From positions 20,711,221 to 20,775,220 of the forward strand of contig OW203986.1 in NCBI GenBank assembly GCA_934047225.1: DNA of 64,000 nucleotides, read 5' to 3'. This document shows, in pieces, positions 33,845-44,400 of the stretch. The translations under genes were made by a program, and so were the position numbers. This DNA comes from Ypsolopha sequella (Eukaryota > Arthropoda > Insecta > Lepidoptera > Ypsolophidae). The notes beneath the pieces were generated by a model. The model was not told where the DNA came from. It saw only the letters and a program-made list of their open reading frames with translations, and did not search any database. The first letter of the stretch is position 1; every line of letters starts with the position of its first letter.

Positions 33845-34195
33845 ATGATAACATCATCATCCATCCATCAGCCTAGTTCGTCCACTGCTGGACCTTGCAG
33901 GTCATCCTGGAAGAATTGCCCATACTCACACACGCTGGGCAGGTGGATTGGTGAGCGCGGTGCCGGAACCCTCGCACCAGTGACGCCGCTGCCCGTCACC
34001 AGTCTGTTCCATATAAGGCCCGGCTATTAGGGATGGATATACCGCCATCCATTGGTCCCAGGCATGGTGGGCCTCCTGGGTTTTTGCCTGTGCGCTGTCC
34101 TCTTACTCTCCCACGAATTACTTCGAGGGGGTCTCCAAGTAAGATGATGGTACCTCCACAGTCGAGCCCGGCATCAGCTCTACCACATTCAAATC
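33845..34195 (-). mobile_element. LINE 3'-end fragment
   Basis: On the minus strand the sequence ends GGTCCAGCAGTGGACGAAC followed by TAGGCTGATGGATGG and ATGATG units. This is the usual closing pattern of RTE/CR1-like elements in Lepidoptera. Upstream pieces have no intact frame. Confidence 0.5.
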
Positions 34196-34391
34196 AATGA
34201 TAACGTTTAACAATGATTTGAGTAGTTCGTGAAGTGAAGAGTTAGCGCTGTACATTGTGTTACGTAATTAATGGCCATAACAAACTGTATCATTCATAAT
34301 TTCGTGGTAGGGGTCCAGGATACCCTTATTGAAACACATCAAAATATTGAGGACAAGAAAAGAATCGTTTCGAGTCGAGCACTTTTATTAA

Positions 34392-34806
34392 GAGGCTATG
34401 CGAATTTTATTTTTGTCACTGTCACTCTAAGCGCAAAATCGCGCAGTGCGAGAGGGGCGGATTCAGGGCGAAAGCGAAAAATTTTACTTTTATAATTTTT
34501 ATAAAAAAACTAAAATATCTAGCAAAATTTCAAATATCAAATTTTTAGATGTTGTTGAAAATCACCTAATAAAATGTGTTTGAGTTCTGTATATGGTTCC
34601 TATTCGACAAACGAGGAGAGTAAGTGTGTTTGAAGACCTCATTTCAACAATTATTTCTATCGAGGAAAATGTATCCAAACATGTTTTCCAATTTCAAATC
34701 CCTAGATTATATAGTCAAAATGTATATACTAAAAATTGATCAGATTTTCCGTTTGTTTCATAAAATACACAGAAAATAAGCACCCGTATTTTTTTCGCAT
34801 ATCGCC
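34392..34806 (+). mobile_element. TTAA-flanked MITE family GGCGATA, copy 2
   Basis: TTAA is present on both sides (34388-34391 and 34807-34810). The left end is diverged (GAGGCTATGCG) and the right end ATATCGCC is intact. Internal GTGCGAGAGGGGCGGATTC and GACCTCATTTCAACAA match the family. Confidence 0.75.
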
Positions 34807-35175
34807 TTAACTAACCGGTAGATTCTGTACATTCCCTTGTTCGTGGCGGCAGCAATAAATCAATAGCGCCGCGACTCGAATCAACAGAGTTTTAATAAAA
34901 TTTACGTGTTGACAAATCGGCTAATACATAAAGTTATAAGAATGCAAACAACAATTTTCTTACAAAATACAACCGCCATGACGGTGCTTTATTTTCATAG
35001 ATATCATAATTATATTCAAAGTTAAAATGAAGTGATGACCTCTGTTGAAGCGCGCACGCTAAAAATAACCTCAATTTTCCTTGACTCTTTCTCTTTTACT
35101 CATGATACTTTATTCTCTTTCTTCAAGTGAGATTCTATCTCTATTTACTTACTCATGAAAGGTAAATTATATTAC

Positions 35176-35448
35176 TAAGACTCCGCTGTCCGCCTGTCTG
35201 TCCGTCTGTCTGTTCGTCTGTCCGTCTGTCACCAAGCTGTATCTCATGAACCGTGATAGTTAGATAGTTGAAATTTTCACAGATCATGTAGTTCTGTTGC
35301 CGCTATAACAACAAATACTAAAAAACAGAATAAAATAAATATTTAAGGGGGCTACCATACAACAAACGTGATTTTTTTGCCGTTTTTATGTATAATGGTA
35401 CGGAACCCTTCGTGCGCGAGTCCGACTCGCACTTGGGCGGTTTTTTTT
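35176..35448 (-). repeat. CCGGCCAAGTG/GGAACCCTAA repeat, reversed copy
   Basis: It carries GTCTGTCCGTCTGTCTG runs, CAAGCTGTATCTCATGAACC, TACGGAACCCTTCGTGCG and the end CGACTCGCACTTGGGCGG. This matches the 8961 copy in reverse. Confidence 0.7.
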
Positions 35449-35880
35449 CAAGCTTTTGGACATTAGTTATGTGTATGAATCTATGAAAGACTTTTCTCTA
35501 ATATCATTTAAAGACTTGTGATTTCATGTTTTGTTATTTCATGTTTTATTATTTCATTGTATTATTTAAACGATCGATCTTTATTTATAAAATATTGATG
35601 ATTACATAAATAATTTTTCAATGCAAATGCTCGTAAAGGCCCACTTTTTATGCATCAAAACCGAACAGAACGTCGATTATTTTGCCCTAGGGCTTTATTA
35701 TTTTTTATTTTTTTATTTATTTACAATAGTTGGCTGACCTGCAGTCTTTCCTCTGTACCACAAATGTTATACTTTTTTTCCACTGTTTAACGGCTCTGGA
35801 TACAATCCTTTTGAGCCAATCATAACTTAAAGTTCACAAGATTATATTTGTTTTATTTCCTCACACTATGCATTGAAAAA

Positions 35881-35979
35881 CGTAGTATGATACACGGGAG
35901 TAAGAGCAATAAATTACTCGGTTACGTTTAAATCGTCCTAGTAATTTATTCCTTTTCGCCCTTGTAGCATAAACTACTA
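35881..35979. repeat. Imperfect inverted repeat, about 40-bp arms
   Basis: GTAGTATGATACACGGGAGT with GCAATAAATTACT on the left pairs loosely with AGTAATTTATTCC and CCTTGTAGCATAAACTAC on the right. Probably a small decayed foldback element. Confidence 0.5.
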
Positions 35980-36417
35980 TTTAAAAAACACCTGGGCGAG
36001 GCCGGGTTATAGGTATAATAATAAAATGATTGTGTAAACCAATTATATTATAGTAGGTACTAAAACCTATTTGTGTAATGTAATGTATTTGAATTTGAAT
36101 CTGTCATTTGCGGCGGCGACGAAGACGTGACGTCAGCTTTTACAAAATGACAAACCTTCCTCAGGATATAATAGGCAAACAAATTCCCAAAACTCATTCT
36201 TATCGTTCAAACATAAAGTCTAGTTTTCAGTGGCAAAATCTCATTGAAATGTATGAATGTTTCCTTTCCAATACAGCTTTGACGAAAAAGGTAAGGCTCG
36301 GGTAATGAAGTAGAAAGTCGGAACTTCTGACAACACGAGAAGCTGGTATGATAAGTACCTTGATAATATCAGGAGTAACCAAGGAACCTTAACTAGGGAG
36401 TGACTTTGCATTTAGAA

Positions 36418-37132
36418 AAAAAAAACTGGCTAAGTGCGAGTCAGACTCGTGGACCTATTATTTTGTGGATAAATTTAATTTTGTAATTTTGTCGGGATTT
36501 TCTCAACCGCTTCATTTTTTCTGTAATCTTTACGTAAACACATATTACCATGATTTTTTTCATACGTTTCGGTCTACCAGTTTTGGAGACAAGGGGTCCA
36601 AACATTTTTTATCGTTTTTCAAGGATTTCTCGAAATAGATGCACATAAATAAAGCCAAACCATATATTTTTACAATCAGCTTTTTAATAGCTACAATTTG
36701 ATACCCAAATTGTATACTTATAAAAAAAAAAGTTTTACTTCTTTTTATATAGTTTTCATTCGTGCTGATTTTTTTTTAATCGGTTTAGTTTTCCTGTAAT
36801 TGGCCAGTTATGATCTATAATTGTAATTTTTTTCATGTTTTTCGGCCTACCAGTTTCGGAGATAAGGGGGAGACATACATAATTTCTGTGGTTTTTAAAG
36901 ATTTCTCGAAACCTGTGCCAGTAAATATACTAAAAATGTGTATTTTTACAATCAGCTTTTTAATATATTATTATTAAGATAATATTTTTTATTTTTCTTA
37001 CTGTTGTTTCGGAAATATTTTGAACAATTTCAAATTTTTCATATTTGTTTACATACTGACGGACGGACGGACAACGGAGTCTCACCATAAAGGTTTCTTT
37101 TGTACCTTTTAGGTACTACGGAACCCTAAAAA
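36418..37132 (+). repeat. CCGGCCAAGTG/GGAACCCTAA repeat, long subtype
   Basis: It opens AACTGGCTAAGTGCGAGTC, includes ACCAGTTTTGGAGACAAGG and ACCAGTTTCGGAGATAAGG in tandem-like order, and then GACGGACGGACGGACAACGG. It closes GTACTACGGAACCCTAAAA. The middle is longer than in the 8961 copy, so at least two subtypes are present in this window. Confidence 0.65.
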
Positions 37133-37622
37133 ATATGAAGGGTAAGTAGTTACTAGTTGTGTGTACTTTGTACAAGAATCTCATACTAATAGGTGCTGAA
37201 AGGATGTATCACATAAATTATCGTCTACAAAGTTATGCAAAGTTTGGTGAGTGCTGTAACGGGGCATAAACACCTTCAAAATAGGACTCTTGGGACGTGA
37301 GGCAGGGCTTATCTTATCTTCTTAAACAATATGATAAATACATAAATAATACAAGAAGAAAGTTTTAACAGGGTTTTAAAGCTGAAGTTTAGTGATAACC
37401 ATTTTAACCTCTCAGATGCTAGAGGAATGACGGGTCATGGGTCCTTGCAAACGAAGTAGTAGCAAAGTAATTTGACGTTTTACCGTTGTAAAAAATATGT
37501 TTTGTGTTAATTAATTCCCAGTTTCTATATTTGCGTTGCTTACTGTACTTAAATATTATTATAAGTATGACTTGTTTAGTTGTAATTTGCTAGCGATTAG
37601 ATCTCTGTTATAAAAACACTGA

Positions 37623-38910
37623 TTTTATGACGAAATTAATCCTGATTATAATGGAAGTGAGTGACTAAATTTTATGACGAAATTAATTCTGATATAATGG
37701 AAGTGAGTGACTACATTTTATGACGAATATAATTCTGATATAATGGAAGTGAGTGACTACATTTTATGACAAAATTAATTCTGATATAATGGAAGTGAGT
37801 GACTACATTTTATGACGAATTTAATTCTGATATAATGGAAGTGAGTGACTACATTTTATGACAAAATTAATTCTGATATAATGGAAGTGAGCGACTACAT
37901 TTTATGTCAAAATTAATTCTGATATAATGGAAGTGAGTGACTACATTTTATGACGAATTTAATTCTGATATAATGGAAGTGAGTGACTACATTTTATGAC
38001 AAAATTAATTCTGATATAATGGAAGTGAGCGACTACATTTTATGTCAAAATTAATTCTGATATAATGGAAGTGAGTGACTACATTTTATGACGAAATTAA
38101 TTCTGATATAATGGAAGTGAGTGACTACATTTTATGACGAAATTAATTCTGATATAATGCAAGTGAGTGACTACATTTTATGACGAAATTAATTCTGATA
38201 TAATGGAAGTGAGTGACTACATTTTATGACGAATTTAATTCTGATATAATGGAAGTGAGTGACTACATTTTATGACAAAATTAATTCTGATATAATGGAA
38301 GTGAGTGACTACATTTTATGTCAAAATTAATTATGATATAATGGAAGTGAGTGACTACATTTTATGTCAAAATTAATTCTGATATAATGGAAGTGAGTGA
38401 CTACATTTTATGACGAAATTAATTCTGATATAATGCAAGTGAGTGACTACATTTTATGACGAAATTAATTCTGATATAATGGAAATGAGTGACTACATTT
38501 TATGACGAATTTAATTCTGATATAATGGAAGTGAGTGACTACATTTTATGACAAAATTAATTCTGATATAATGGAAGTGAGTGACTACATTTTATGTCAA
38601 AATTAATTATGATATAATGGAAGTGAGTGACTACATTTTATGACGAATTTAATTCTGATATAATGGAAGTGAGTGACTACATTTTATGACAAAATTAATT
38701 CTGATATAATGGAAGTGAGTGACTACATTTTATGTCAAAATTAATTCTGATATAATGGAAGTGAGTGACTACATTTTATGACAAAATTAATTCTGATATA
38801 ATGGAAGTGAGTGACTACATTTTATGACGAAATTAATTCTGATATAATGCAAGTGAGTGACTACATTTTATGACGAAATTAATTCTGATTTAATGGAAGT
38901 GAGTGACTAC
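37623..38910 (+). repeat. 28-copy, 46-bp tandem repeat (satellite block)
   Basis: The unit runs TTTTATGACGAAATTAATTC then TGATATAATGGAAGTGAGTG, ACTACA. The first copy is 47 bases and the other 27 are 46 bases. Variants are marked by GACGAATTT, GACAAAATT, GTCAAAATT, GACGAAATT and by TAATGC in place of TAATGG. A GACGAATTT / GACAAAATT / GTCAAAATT triplet recurs at copies 5-7, 8-10, 14-16, 20-22 and 23-25. That shows higher-order amplification by unequal exchange. The last copy is cut by the TA-flanked transposon at 38910. Confidence 0.95.
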
Positions 38911-39916
38911 CCAAGCGGCACATGACAGCTGCATAGCAGCTGGAATATAGACTCACTAAATGCTCGTGGCTGTATTAGGTTGCTGTACAAGAGCTGAGTA
39001 AGCTGCTACACAGCCCTTGTAATGCTAAATTGGGCCCCAAATTAAACAGCACTGAGCATTACAATAGCTGGTTAATAGCATGATAAGAGCTGTACAAGTC
39101 TGATTCTAGCTTACGATTCAGCTCTTATAATGCTCTTGTGCAGCACACGACTGTTTAAGGCCTTGACAACAGCACTTTACAAGAAAGAAATAACCAAAAA
39201 ATATTAATATATTGCTGTCGCATTCATATTAATCTGAATTATTGTATATTGTTCTCTATTAGAGGTCTGCCTGCAGGTCTGTGTCAGTAAATATCAATTT
39301 ATGGTAAAGTGTAATTAACACGTTTTTTGTCTTTCTGTGAATATATTGTGTTGGGGGTTCCACTTTACTGTAAATGTATATAGGTGTTTGTATTAAATAT
39401 TTCACGGGCCATCAAAATAATAACGATAAACCGAAAAAAAATCTCAAAATATATACGGTGTAAGAATATTTTATGGATTGTGACGCATTTTATTGTATTT
39501 TATACATATGGTTTTGTCAAATAAATTTAGTGAAATTAATATTATCACATTATTTGGCATCAAATTTCATGAAAACAAATAAGATATCGTAAATTTTTTT
39601 TAAACAAATATTTTCATTGTTGTGAAATGGCGTCTATTTATTATACAGCACTTACTCTTGTATCACTCTCTTGTAATGCTCTTTGCTGTACAATGGCAAT
39701 CCTTTAGTCTACGTACCAGCCCATTGCATTATGATGGCTTTACAATGGATCTTAGCTAGTCTAATCACTGTCTAATGGCGTATTGCAAGAGTATTCAACA
39801 GCTCTTTAGGGATCAAAATATTAATAGTGATCCAAAAATGCGCAAAATGATCAAAGCAAATAAAAATAAAGTTGTTATATAAATAAGCCAAAAAAAAACC
39901 TCGCAGTAAAAACACA

Positions 39917-40090
39917 TTGAAAGTCTTATTTTAGGAGTTCCACTATGATTTTTATTATAATTTGCGACTTGTTTCGTTAAATTCATCAATGCCCCTCCAT
40001 CGATGTATTGCCCGACGATGTCACTTTGATGAAACGAGTCGTAAAAAATAATAAAAATGATAGTGGAACTCGTACAAGGAGACTTTCATG
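39917..40090. mobile_element. Foldback MITE inside the large transposon
   Basis: TTGAAAGTC and GAGTTCCACTATGATTTTT on the left pair with ATGATAGTGGAACTC and GAGACTTTCA on the right. Pairing continues through CGACTTGTTTCGTTAA. Non-coding. Confidence 0.65.
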
Positions 40091-40206
40091 AATATTGAAA
40101 TAAAGTTCCATCAATAGTGACACACAACAGTAAAAATTATGTTTGTACATAAAACATACTCGTAACTTGGTAACACTGTGCGAATAATATAATATTACGA
40201 ATAATA

Positions 40207-40460
40207 TAAGGCCTTTTAATTTAAATGGAAAGTAATTTAGGGGGTGATTCAGTGTCGTTAATACATCACATTCCACTTTTTTTGCGCGAAATTTTTCATC
40301 ACTTGTCCATACAAACTGAGTTAGCTGATCGGACCACTTTGTACAGAGAAGTGGAACAAAAGTTTGCGCAAAAAAAAAAGGGCTTTGCAGTGCAATGCGA
40401 TGTATTAACGATACTGAATCACCTCCTAAAATACTTTCCACTTAAATTTGAAAGACCTTA
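40207..40460. mobile_element. Intact copy of the AAGGTCTTT MITE
   Basis: The 254-base unit begins TAAGGCCTTTTAATTTAAAT and ends GAAAGACCTTA. An internal palindrome is built from CACATTCCACTTTTT/AAAAAGGGCTTTGCAGTG and the repeated TTTGCGCGAA/TTTGCGCAAAA. It is the uninterrupted counterpart of the element split at 12271-14137. Inverted-repeat arms run nearly the full length. Confidence 0.85.
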
Positions 40461-40539
40461 TATGTATATTTTTTACCTAAGTCGTCACGACATGAATTCG
40501 CGAGAGGGTGTCTGAGGTGTACGAAGTGTAAACTGTGCG

Positions 40540-40690
40540 GAGTGAGCCACAGTCCACACTTCGGACGGCCACTTTTCACCGATAATTTTTTGCCCCAGCT
40601 GTGATGGGTGGTGAGCCCTATCGCCATACATCGGGCACAAACGGACCAAACAACGGCTTAACGTTCCTGTCGAAGCAAGCGGGTTTTTGA
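40540..40690. repeat. SINE-like fragment shared with 48955-49110
   Basis: GTGAGCCCTATCGCCATACA, TCGGGCACAAACGGACCAA and CAACGGCTTAACGTTCC parallel the other copy. It lies between the MITE and the plus-strand ORF of the large transposon. Confidence 0.5.
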
Positions 40691-40860
40691 AATCTATTAG
40701 TTTAGTCGCAGGGGGAGGAAGGTGTGACGGGAGAGGCGGCCAGCGCGGCACCAGTGTTTTTGTTTTGTTGGTTGATCAGTCAGTCACCTTATTTCGCCTT
40801 GTACACGCGTCTCGCGTTCCGTTCGCACACTTACATTGTTTCGATACGTTCGGCAGTTTT

Positions 40861-41158
40861 TTTTTTGTATCTTATCTTGGTACCGAATATCTTGGACAGC
40901 ATATTTAGATGGCCAGGAAAGAACGTGAGCTGGAAAATGATGGTTAAAAAAGAAAATTCCAAGCCCCTTGAAGATTGGACGACGATGCCATGTACGGTAA
41001 AACGTACATGCATTGTGACCTACGATAAAGCGGAGGAAGAATTACAATCGATGTTGAACCATAGTGACACGTCAGATTATCCAGACGACGAAAGAACAGT
41101 ACCCAGAAGCGTTAACTACAACGCTTTAGCAACAGATTTTTTTAATGTCTTGAAATAA
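40861..41158 (+). pseudogene. Transposon-internal ORF, WP...W...TYDKA protein (plus strand)
   Basis: The interpretable part starts after a possible splice acceptor (pyrimidine tract, then CATATTTAG) and encodes FRWPGKNVSWKMMVKKENS, KPLEDWTTMPCTVKRTC, IVTYDKAEEELQSML and a SDTSDYPDDE tail. It ends with TGA-type context at TTGAAATAAAATA, which also supplies an AATAAA signal. The W-P / W / TYDKA / acidic pattern reminds me of the N-terminal domain of insect transposon-linked proteins carrying DUF4806, but this is recall, not an alignment. The longer open frame from 40724 is mostly upstream non-coding sequence. It is truncated, and its function is unknown. Confidence 0.4.
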
Positions 41159-41159
41159 A

Positions 41160-41571
41160 ATATTTTTCATATTAGTATTTTCTACTTTTTCTTCATCTGT
41201 ACTACTTGATCCCAAACTATCACTATCAGACATAGTTTGATCTAAATGACTGAATCGGTCGCTTTCTAAATCCATAAACCGTACGGAACCCTCGTTTCTG
41301 CATTGCTGCAGCTTGGTTGATGTAGAAAATTTTCTTTGTGAAAATCAATATTTTGTGTCCTTTTATCGAAGTCTGCTTGTATAGAACCCTTCTTGCTATG
41401 TGCAAGAGAAACTTGGTCATTAAGTGGATGGGGCAAATTTTCATTATGAGTATTCACGACATCGCTACTTTCCGATCTTTCCTTGACCGTATTCTTAGCG
41501 TATTCCTTTGAAAGTTTTCTTTTAACTCCACCAGTCCTTTTTCTTTTATTCCATGGTTTTATGTTCTCCAT
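41160..41571 (-). pseudogene. Transposon-internal ORF, basic then Ser/acidic protein (minus strand)
   Basis: The minus-strand frame starts MENIKPWNKRKRTGGVKRKL and runs about 100 codons to a stop at 41266. It is basic at the start and polar afterwards. Beyond the stop, a neighbouring frame reads SDSDSLGSSSTDEEKVENTN, an acidic serine-rich stretch that would fit as a continuation after a frameshift. Its 3' end faces the 3' end of the plus-strand ORF at close range, so the two are convergent. I recognise no catalytic domain. It may be the N-terminal remnant of the element's transposase or of an accessory protein. Confidence 0.4.
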
Positions 41572-42322
41572 AATCGATATTAAAACCTATTGCGTTTTAT
41601 CGCTAAGGTTATGCACAAAAATTAAATTGACGTTAAACGAACACCAATAATCTAAATTTACTCTTTAACAATGCTGTTGGCTGTACAATGGCTTTTAGCT
41701 ACACTCTAAGCATTGGCATTGTAGTAGAGTACGACTATACCATACTGCAGCTCATGAAGTGTAGTGAGACTCTTGTGCAGCCGTTATCAAGCTCATTAAT
41801 TTAGCATTACAATAACATTTTTGTACACCATATAAAAGCTAATGACAATATGTTATTCTTTAATGCAGCCCTAAGCATTACAAGAGCGTTGAATTTTGCT
41901 GTTAACCAGCCGTTAACAAGCTGTGGGTCTTTAAGAAAGCTTGTAGCATTCTACGTAGTCACCGACTGGACTGCGGCTTTTTAAAATGCTACTGTAATGC
42001 TTTCTGCGGAAAATTTCACCATTATAATGTCGTTCAACAGCTGTGCTGTTTAACAGTGTATGAAATCTGCATTAAAACAGCTTAAAGACTCGTAATATTC
42101 TCTAGTACAGCTGTTAAAAAGCTCTTGACTGTAGTACAGCTTGTTTATGGTTTAAATTTTCGCTTATGTGCTGCTTGGGTACATTTATTTACTGTTATTG
42201 ACTTATCTATTTTATCTGACAAATGGAAATTTTCGTATTCTTGCAAGTGTTGATTTGGTTAACAGCAGGCTTGATATGTTTTAAAGTGAGCACGGAAGAA
42301 ATAGCGAATTAAAACAGAATCG

Positions 42323-42457
42323 GTGTTACTACAAAACGGTGTTTAACTTTAGACAGTGTTTAAATCTGTTGCTGTCACTCTTTTACAATATGAAAGAAAA
42401 GGCGACAACAACAGATTTAAACACTGTCTAAAGTTAAACACCGTTTTGTAGTAACAC
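42323..42457. mobile_element. Palindromic MITE, 135 bp, copy 2
   Basis: Same length and ends (GTGTTACTACAAAACGG and complement) as 12568-12702. The loop reads TCACTCTTTTACAATATGAA here, against the complement of TTCATATTGTTAAAAAGTGA in copy 1. This confirms opposite orientation and separate insertion events. It lies about 140 bases beyond the large transposon. Confidence 0.9.
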
Positions 42458-42608
42458 AGAATAGGTTTAGTATTGTGCGGTCTACGGCGAAGATTACAAA
42501 CATAATATTTTTATGGCTATTAAACGTAAGTTAGCAATAAAAAATTGTATCACGAGTAATGTATACTACAATTCAATTATTAACTTTGAACCCTACTAAT
42601 GTCTATAG

Positions 42609-42680
42609 CAGGCATGTGCAAACTACGGCCCGTGGGCCATCACCGGCCCGCTAACGGTTGCAATCCTGCTCGCGACCATC
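42609..42680 (+). mobile_element. hAT-like terminus fragment
   Basis: CAGGCATGTGCAAACTACGG followed by CCCGTGGGCC matches the general form of hAT-type ends (compare CAGGGGTCTCCAAAC at 23930). Only one end was found. Confidence 0.4.
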
Positions 42681-42909
42681 GACCCAGGAGTAAATAATAA
42701 CATTATGTAACTTAAAACGAACTTAAATAGTGCACTTGCTTACATTAATACATCTTTGTTCCTATTTTATAGATTTTATCTGCAATAAATATATATGTCC
42801 CTATCTCATAATGTACCTGATTTGAATATCTATAGTTCATTATCATACAATTTTGCATAAATAAGAGATCTTTTAATGTTGTTGAAACCTATGAGTCAAT
42901 TAATAAATT

Positions 42910-42980
42910 TATTTCGGAAATAACAAATATGTCAACTTTAATAAAAAATTAAAATTGACATATTTGTTATTTCCGAAATA
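42910..42980. repeat. Perfect hairpin with 26-bp arms
   Basis: TATTTCGGAAATAACAAATA on the left continues to TGTCAA, and the exact complement follows after a 19-base AT-rich loop. It may be a tiny foldback element. Confidence 0.8.
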
Positions 42981-43042
42981 TTTCCTCTTATTTTCTGATA
43001 AAAATATAGGAATAAAGAATAAATAATAAATAATATTATTAC

Positions 43043-43237
43043 TACATACGGCTTGAACACTCACGTGTGATTTTTGTTGACTGTATGTCAACAGTGTCCG
43101 TTTGACAACGACTGTGAACGCCGCGTCGTTGTCCTAAGAACGACACTCGCCTTGATAATTCCGAAATTTTATCGGTGAAACGATTGGCATATAGTCAACT
43201 CAACAACAACCACACGTGAGTGTTCAAGCCGTATGTA
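43043..43237. mobile_element. MITE with 27-bp perfect terminal inverted repeats
   Basis: TACATACGGCTTGAACACTC continuing ACGTGTG on the left, and the exact complement ending GCCGTATGTA on the right. Further imperfect pairing (TGTTGACTGTATGTCAA against GCATATAGTCAACTCAACA) lies inside. 195 bases, non-coding. Confidence 0.85.
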
Positions 43238-43319
43238 ATAATAATTTAGTATGTCAGCTCACGCAAGTTTTGATAATATTATAAATATATTCAATACATA
43301 TACATACTTAGTAAATATA

Positions 43320-43460
43320 TTCCTAACTCCGCCCATTCTATTAGTCTTGCTAAGAAGAAGGACACTAAACTTAGCAAGATCATGTCTTTTTTTTCATAAT
43401 ATTAGTTAAAAGTAAAAGTAAAAAGTAAGCCTATAGTTTAATTGAATAAAGAGATAAAAT
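43320..43460 (-). mobile_element. LINE 3' fragment, reversed
   Basis: On the minus strand it reads AAAGACATGATCTTGCTAAG, then CAAGACTAATAGAATGGGCG. This matches the 3' part of the LINE at 13590-13650 in opposite orientation. Confidence 0.65.
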
Positions 43461-43889
43461 ACAAGACAGGAGAAAATAATGTCATAAAGGCAAAAAGGCA
43501 TTCAAGAGATACTCGTTGGTTGGGAAAATGACACTCCTATCGTAATTTTCTGCGTCGTCATATGCGTGAAAAATATTTCTGATGTACCTAAGTATCGAGT
43601 TCACTCACTCTCACTCGTCTGGTTGAAATCGAATTCATCTCAAAAACCTTTTTAAATATAGGTAGATATCCGAGTCAGCGCAGTTTCACATTTCGCCTAC
43701 ACAGAATCTGATTACGTCAGTGTCTGGCTGCTGTTAGTACTTACGAGTACCTACTTGTTACTAACATGACGTTCTCCATAAAAGGAAGGGAAATCAGATC
43801 AATTATTGCTGGATAATGTCACGTTCTCGACCGGTTTCACAATTATGTTTAGGGACATTTCAGTGCAAAGTTAGCGCCACACTCATTAG

Positions 43890-44400
43890 CGCAGAGCGTT
43901 GGCGATGAGGAGCAACATGCTGGCCCGCAGGTTTGCACGATGTACAAAAGAAGTCAAAATCACCCTTTTCAAGGCAAACTGCCAGACTTTTTACACGTGC
44001 AGCCTGTGGGTGGGCTGTACTCGCAAATCACTCAGTGCTCTGCGAGTCCAATATAATAATGGTTTGAGGATGTTGATGGGGCTGCCTCGCTTTTGCAGCG
44101 CATCAGGCATGTTTACCGAGGCTCGTATTGACAGCTGGGAGTCAATATTACGCAAGAGAGTGGCCTCCCTAATGCGGCGCGTGAGAGACAGTCCCAGCAG
44201 CCTTCTCAACACCATACTGGATCGGATGGATTGTCCGGTTGTGCGGCACTGGAACTTCTTACATATGGGGTCCAGAGCTGCAATGTCTAAATAAATAAGG
44301 TTTTCACGTGTAAATATGTGTACTAATATAGTTTGTAAGCAATTCTGTTACTAACAAAATATGGACTTGGTCTGAAATAAAATTATATTATATTATATTA
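43890..44400 (+). pseudogene. LINE reverse-transcriptase C-terminal fragment with 3' end
   Basis: An open frame of about 131 codons begins directly after a stop and encodes MRSNMLARRFARCTKEVKIT, LFKANCQTFYTCSLW, SLSALRVQYNNGLRMLMGLP and RKRVASLMRRVRDSPSSLL. This is the post-polymerase C-terminal part of a non-LTR retrotransposon protein known from many insect genomes. The frame ends at 44294, followed by a short 3' untranslated region with AATAAA and an ATATT-repeat tail ending near 44400. The RT catalytic motifs are absent, so the copy is 5'-truncated. The clade is uncertain and differs from the LINE at 12324. Confidence 0.8.

Larger units (their letters stand above)
38910..42179. mobile_element. 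TA-flanked 3.27-kb DNA transposon with repeat-rich ends
   Basis: The ends are CCCAAGCGGCACAT and ATGTGCTGCTTGGG, with TA duplicated at 38908-38909 and 42180-42181. The satellite motif GACTACATTT is restored if the element is removed, which fixes the borders. About 300-500 bases inside each end hold degenerate repeats of AGCTGTACAAGAGCT- and GCATTACAAGAGC-like words in both orientations, a layout expected of transposase-binding arrays. The interior contains two short convergent ORFs and three secondary insertions (39917-40090, 40207-40460 and about 40540-40690). Assignment to a named superfamily is not made. TA duplication alone does not prove Tc1/mariner and no DDE domain is visible. Confidence 0.8.

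Noticed and set aside
37623..38910. Regular 46-bp repeats resembling a CRISPR array
   Set aside because: The units are directly adjacent with no unique spacers, no cas genes are near, and the DNA is eukaryotic. It is a tandem satellite.
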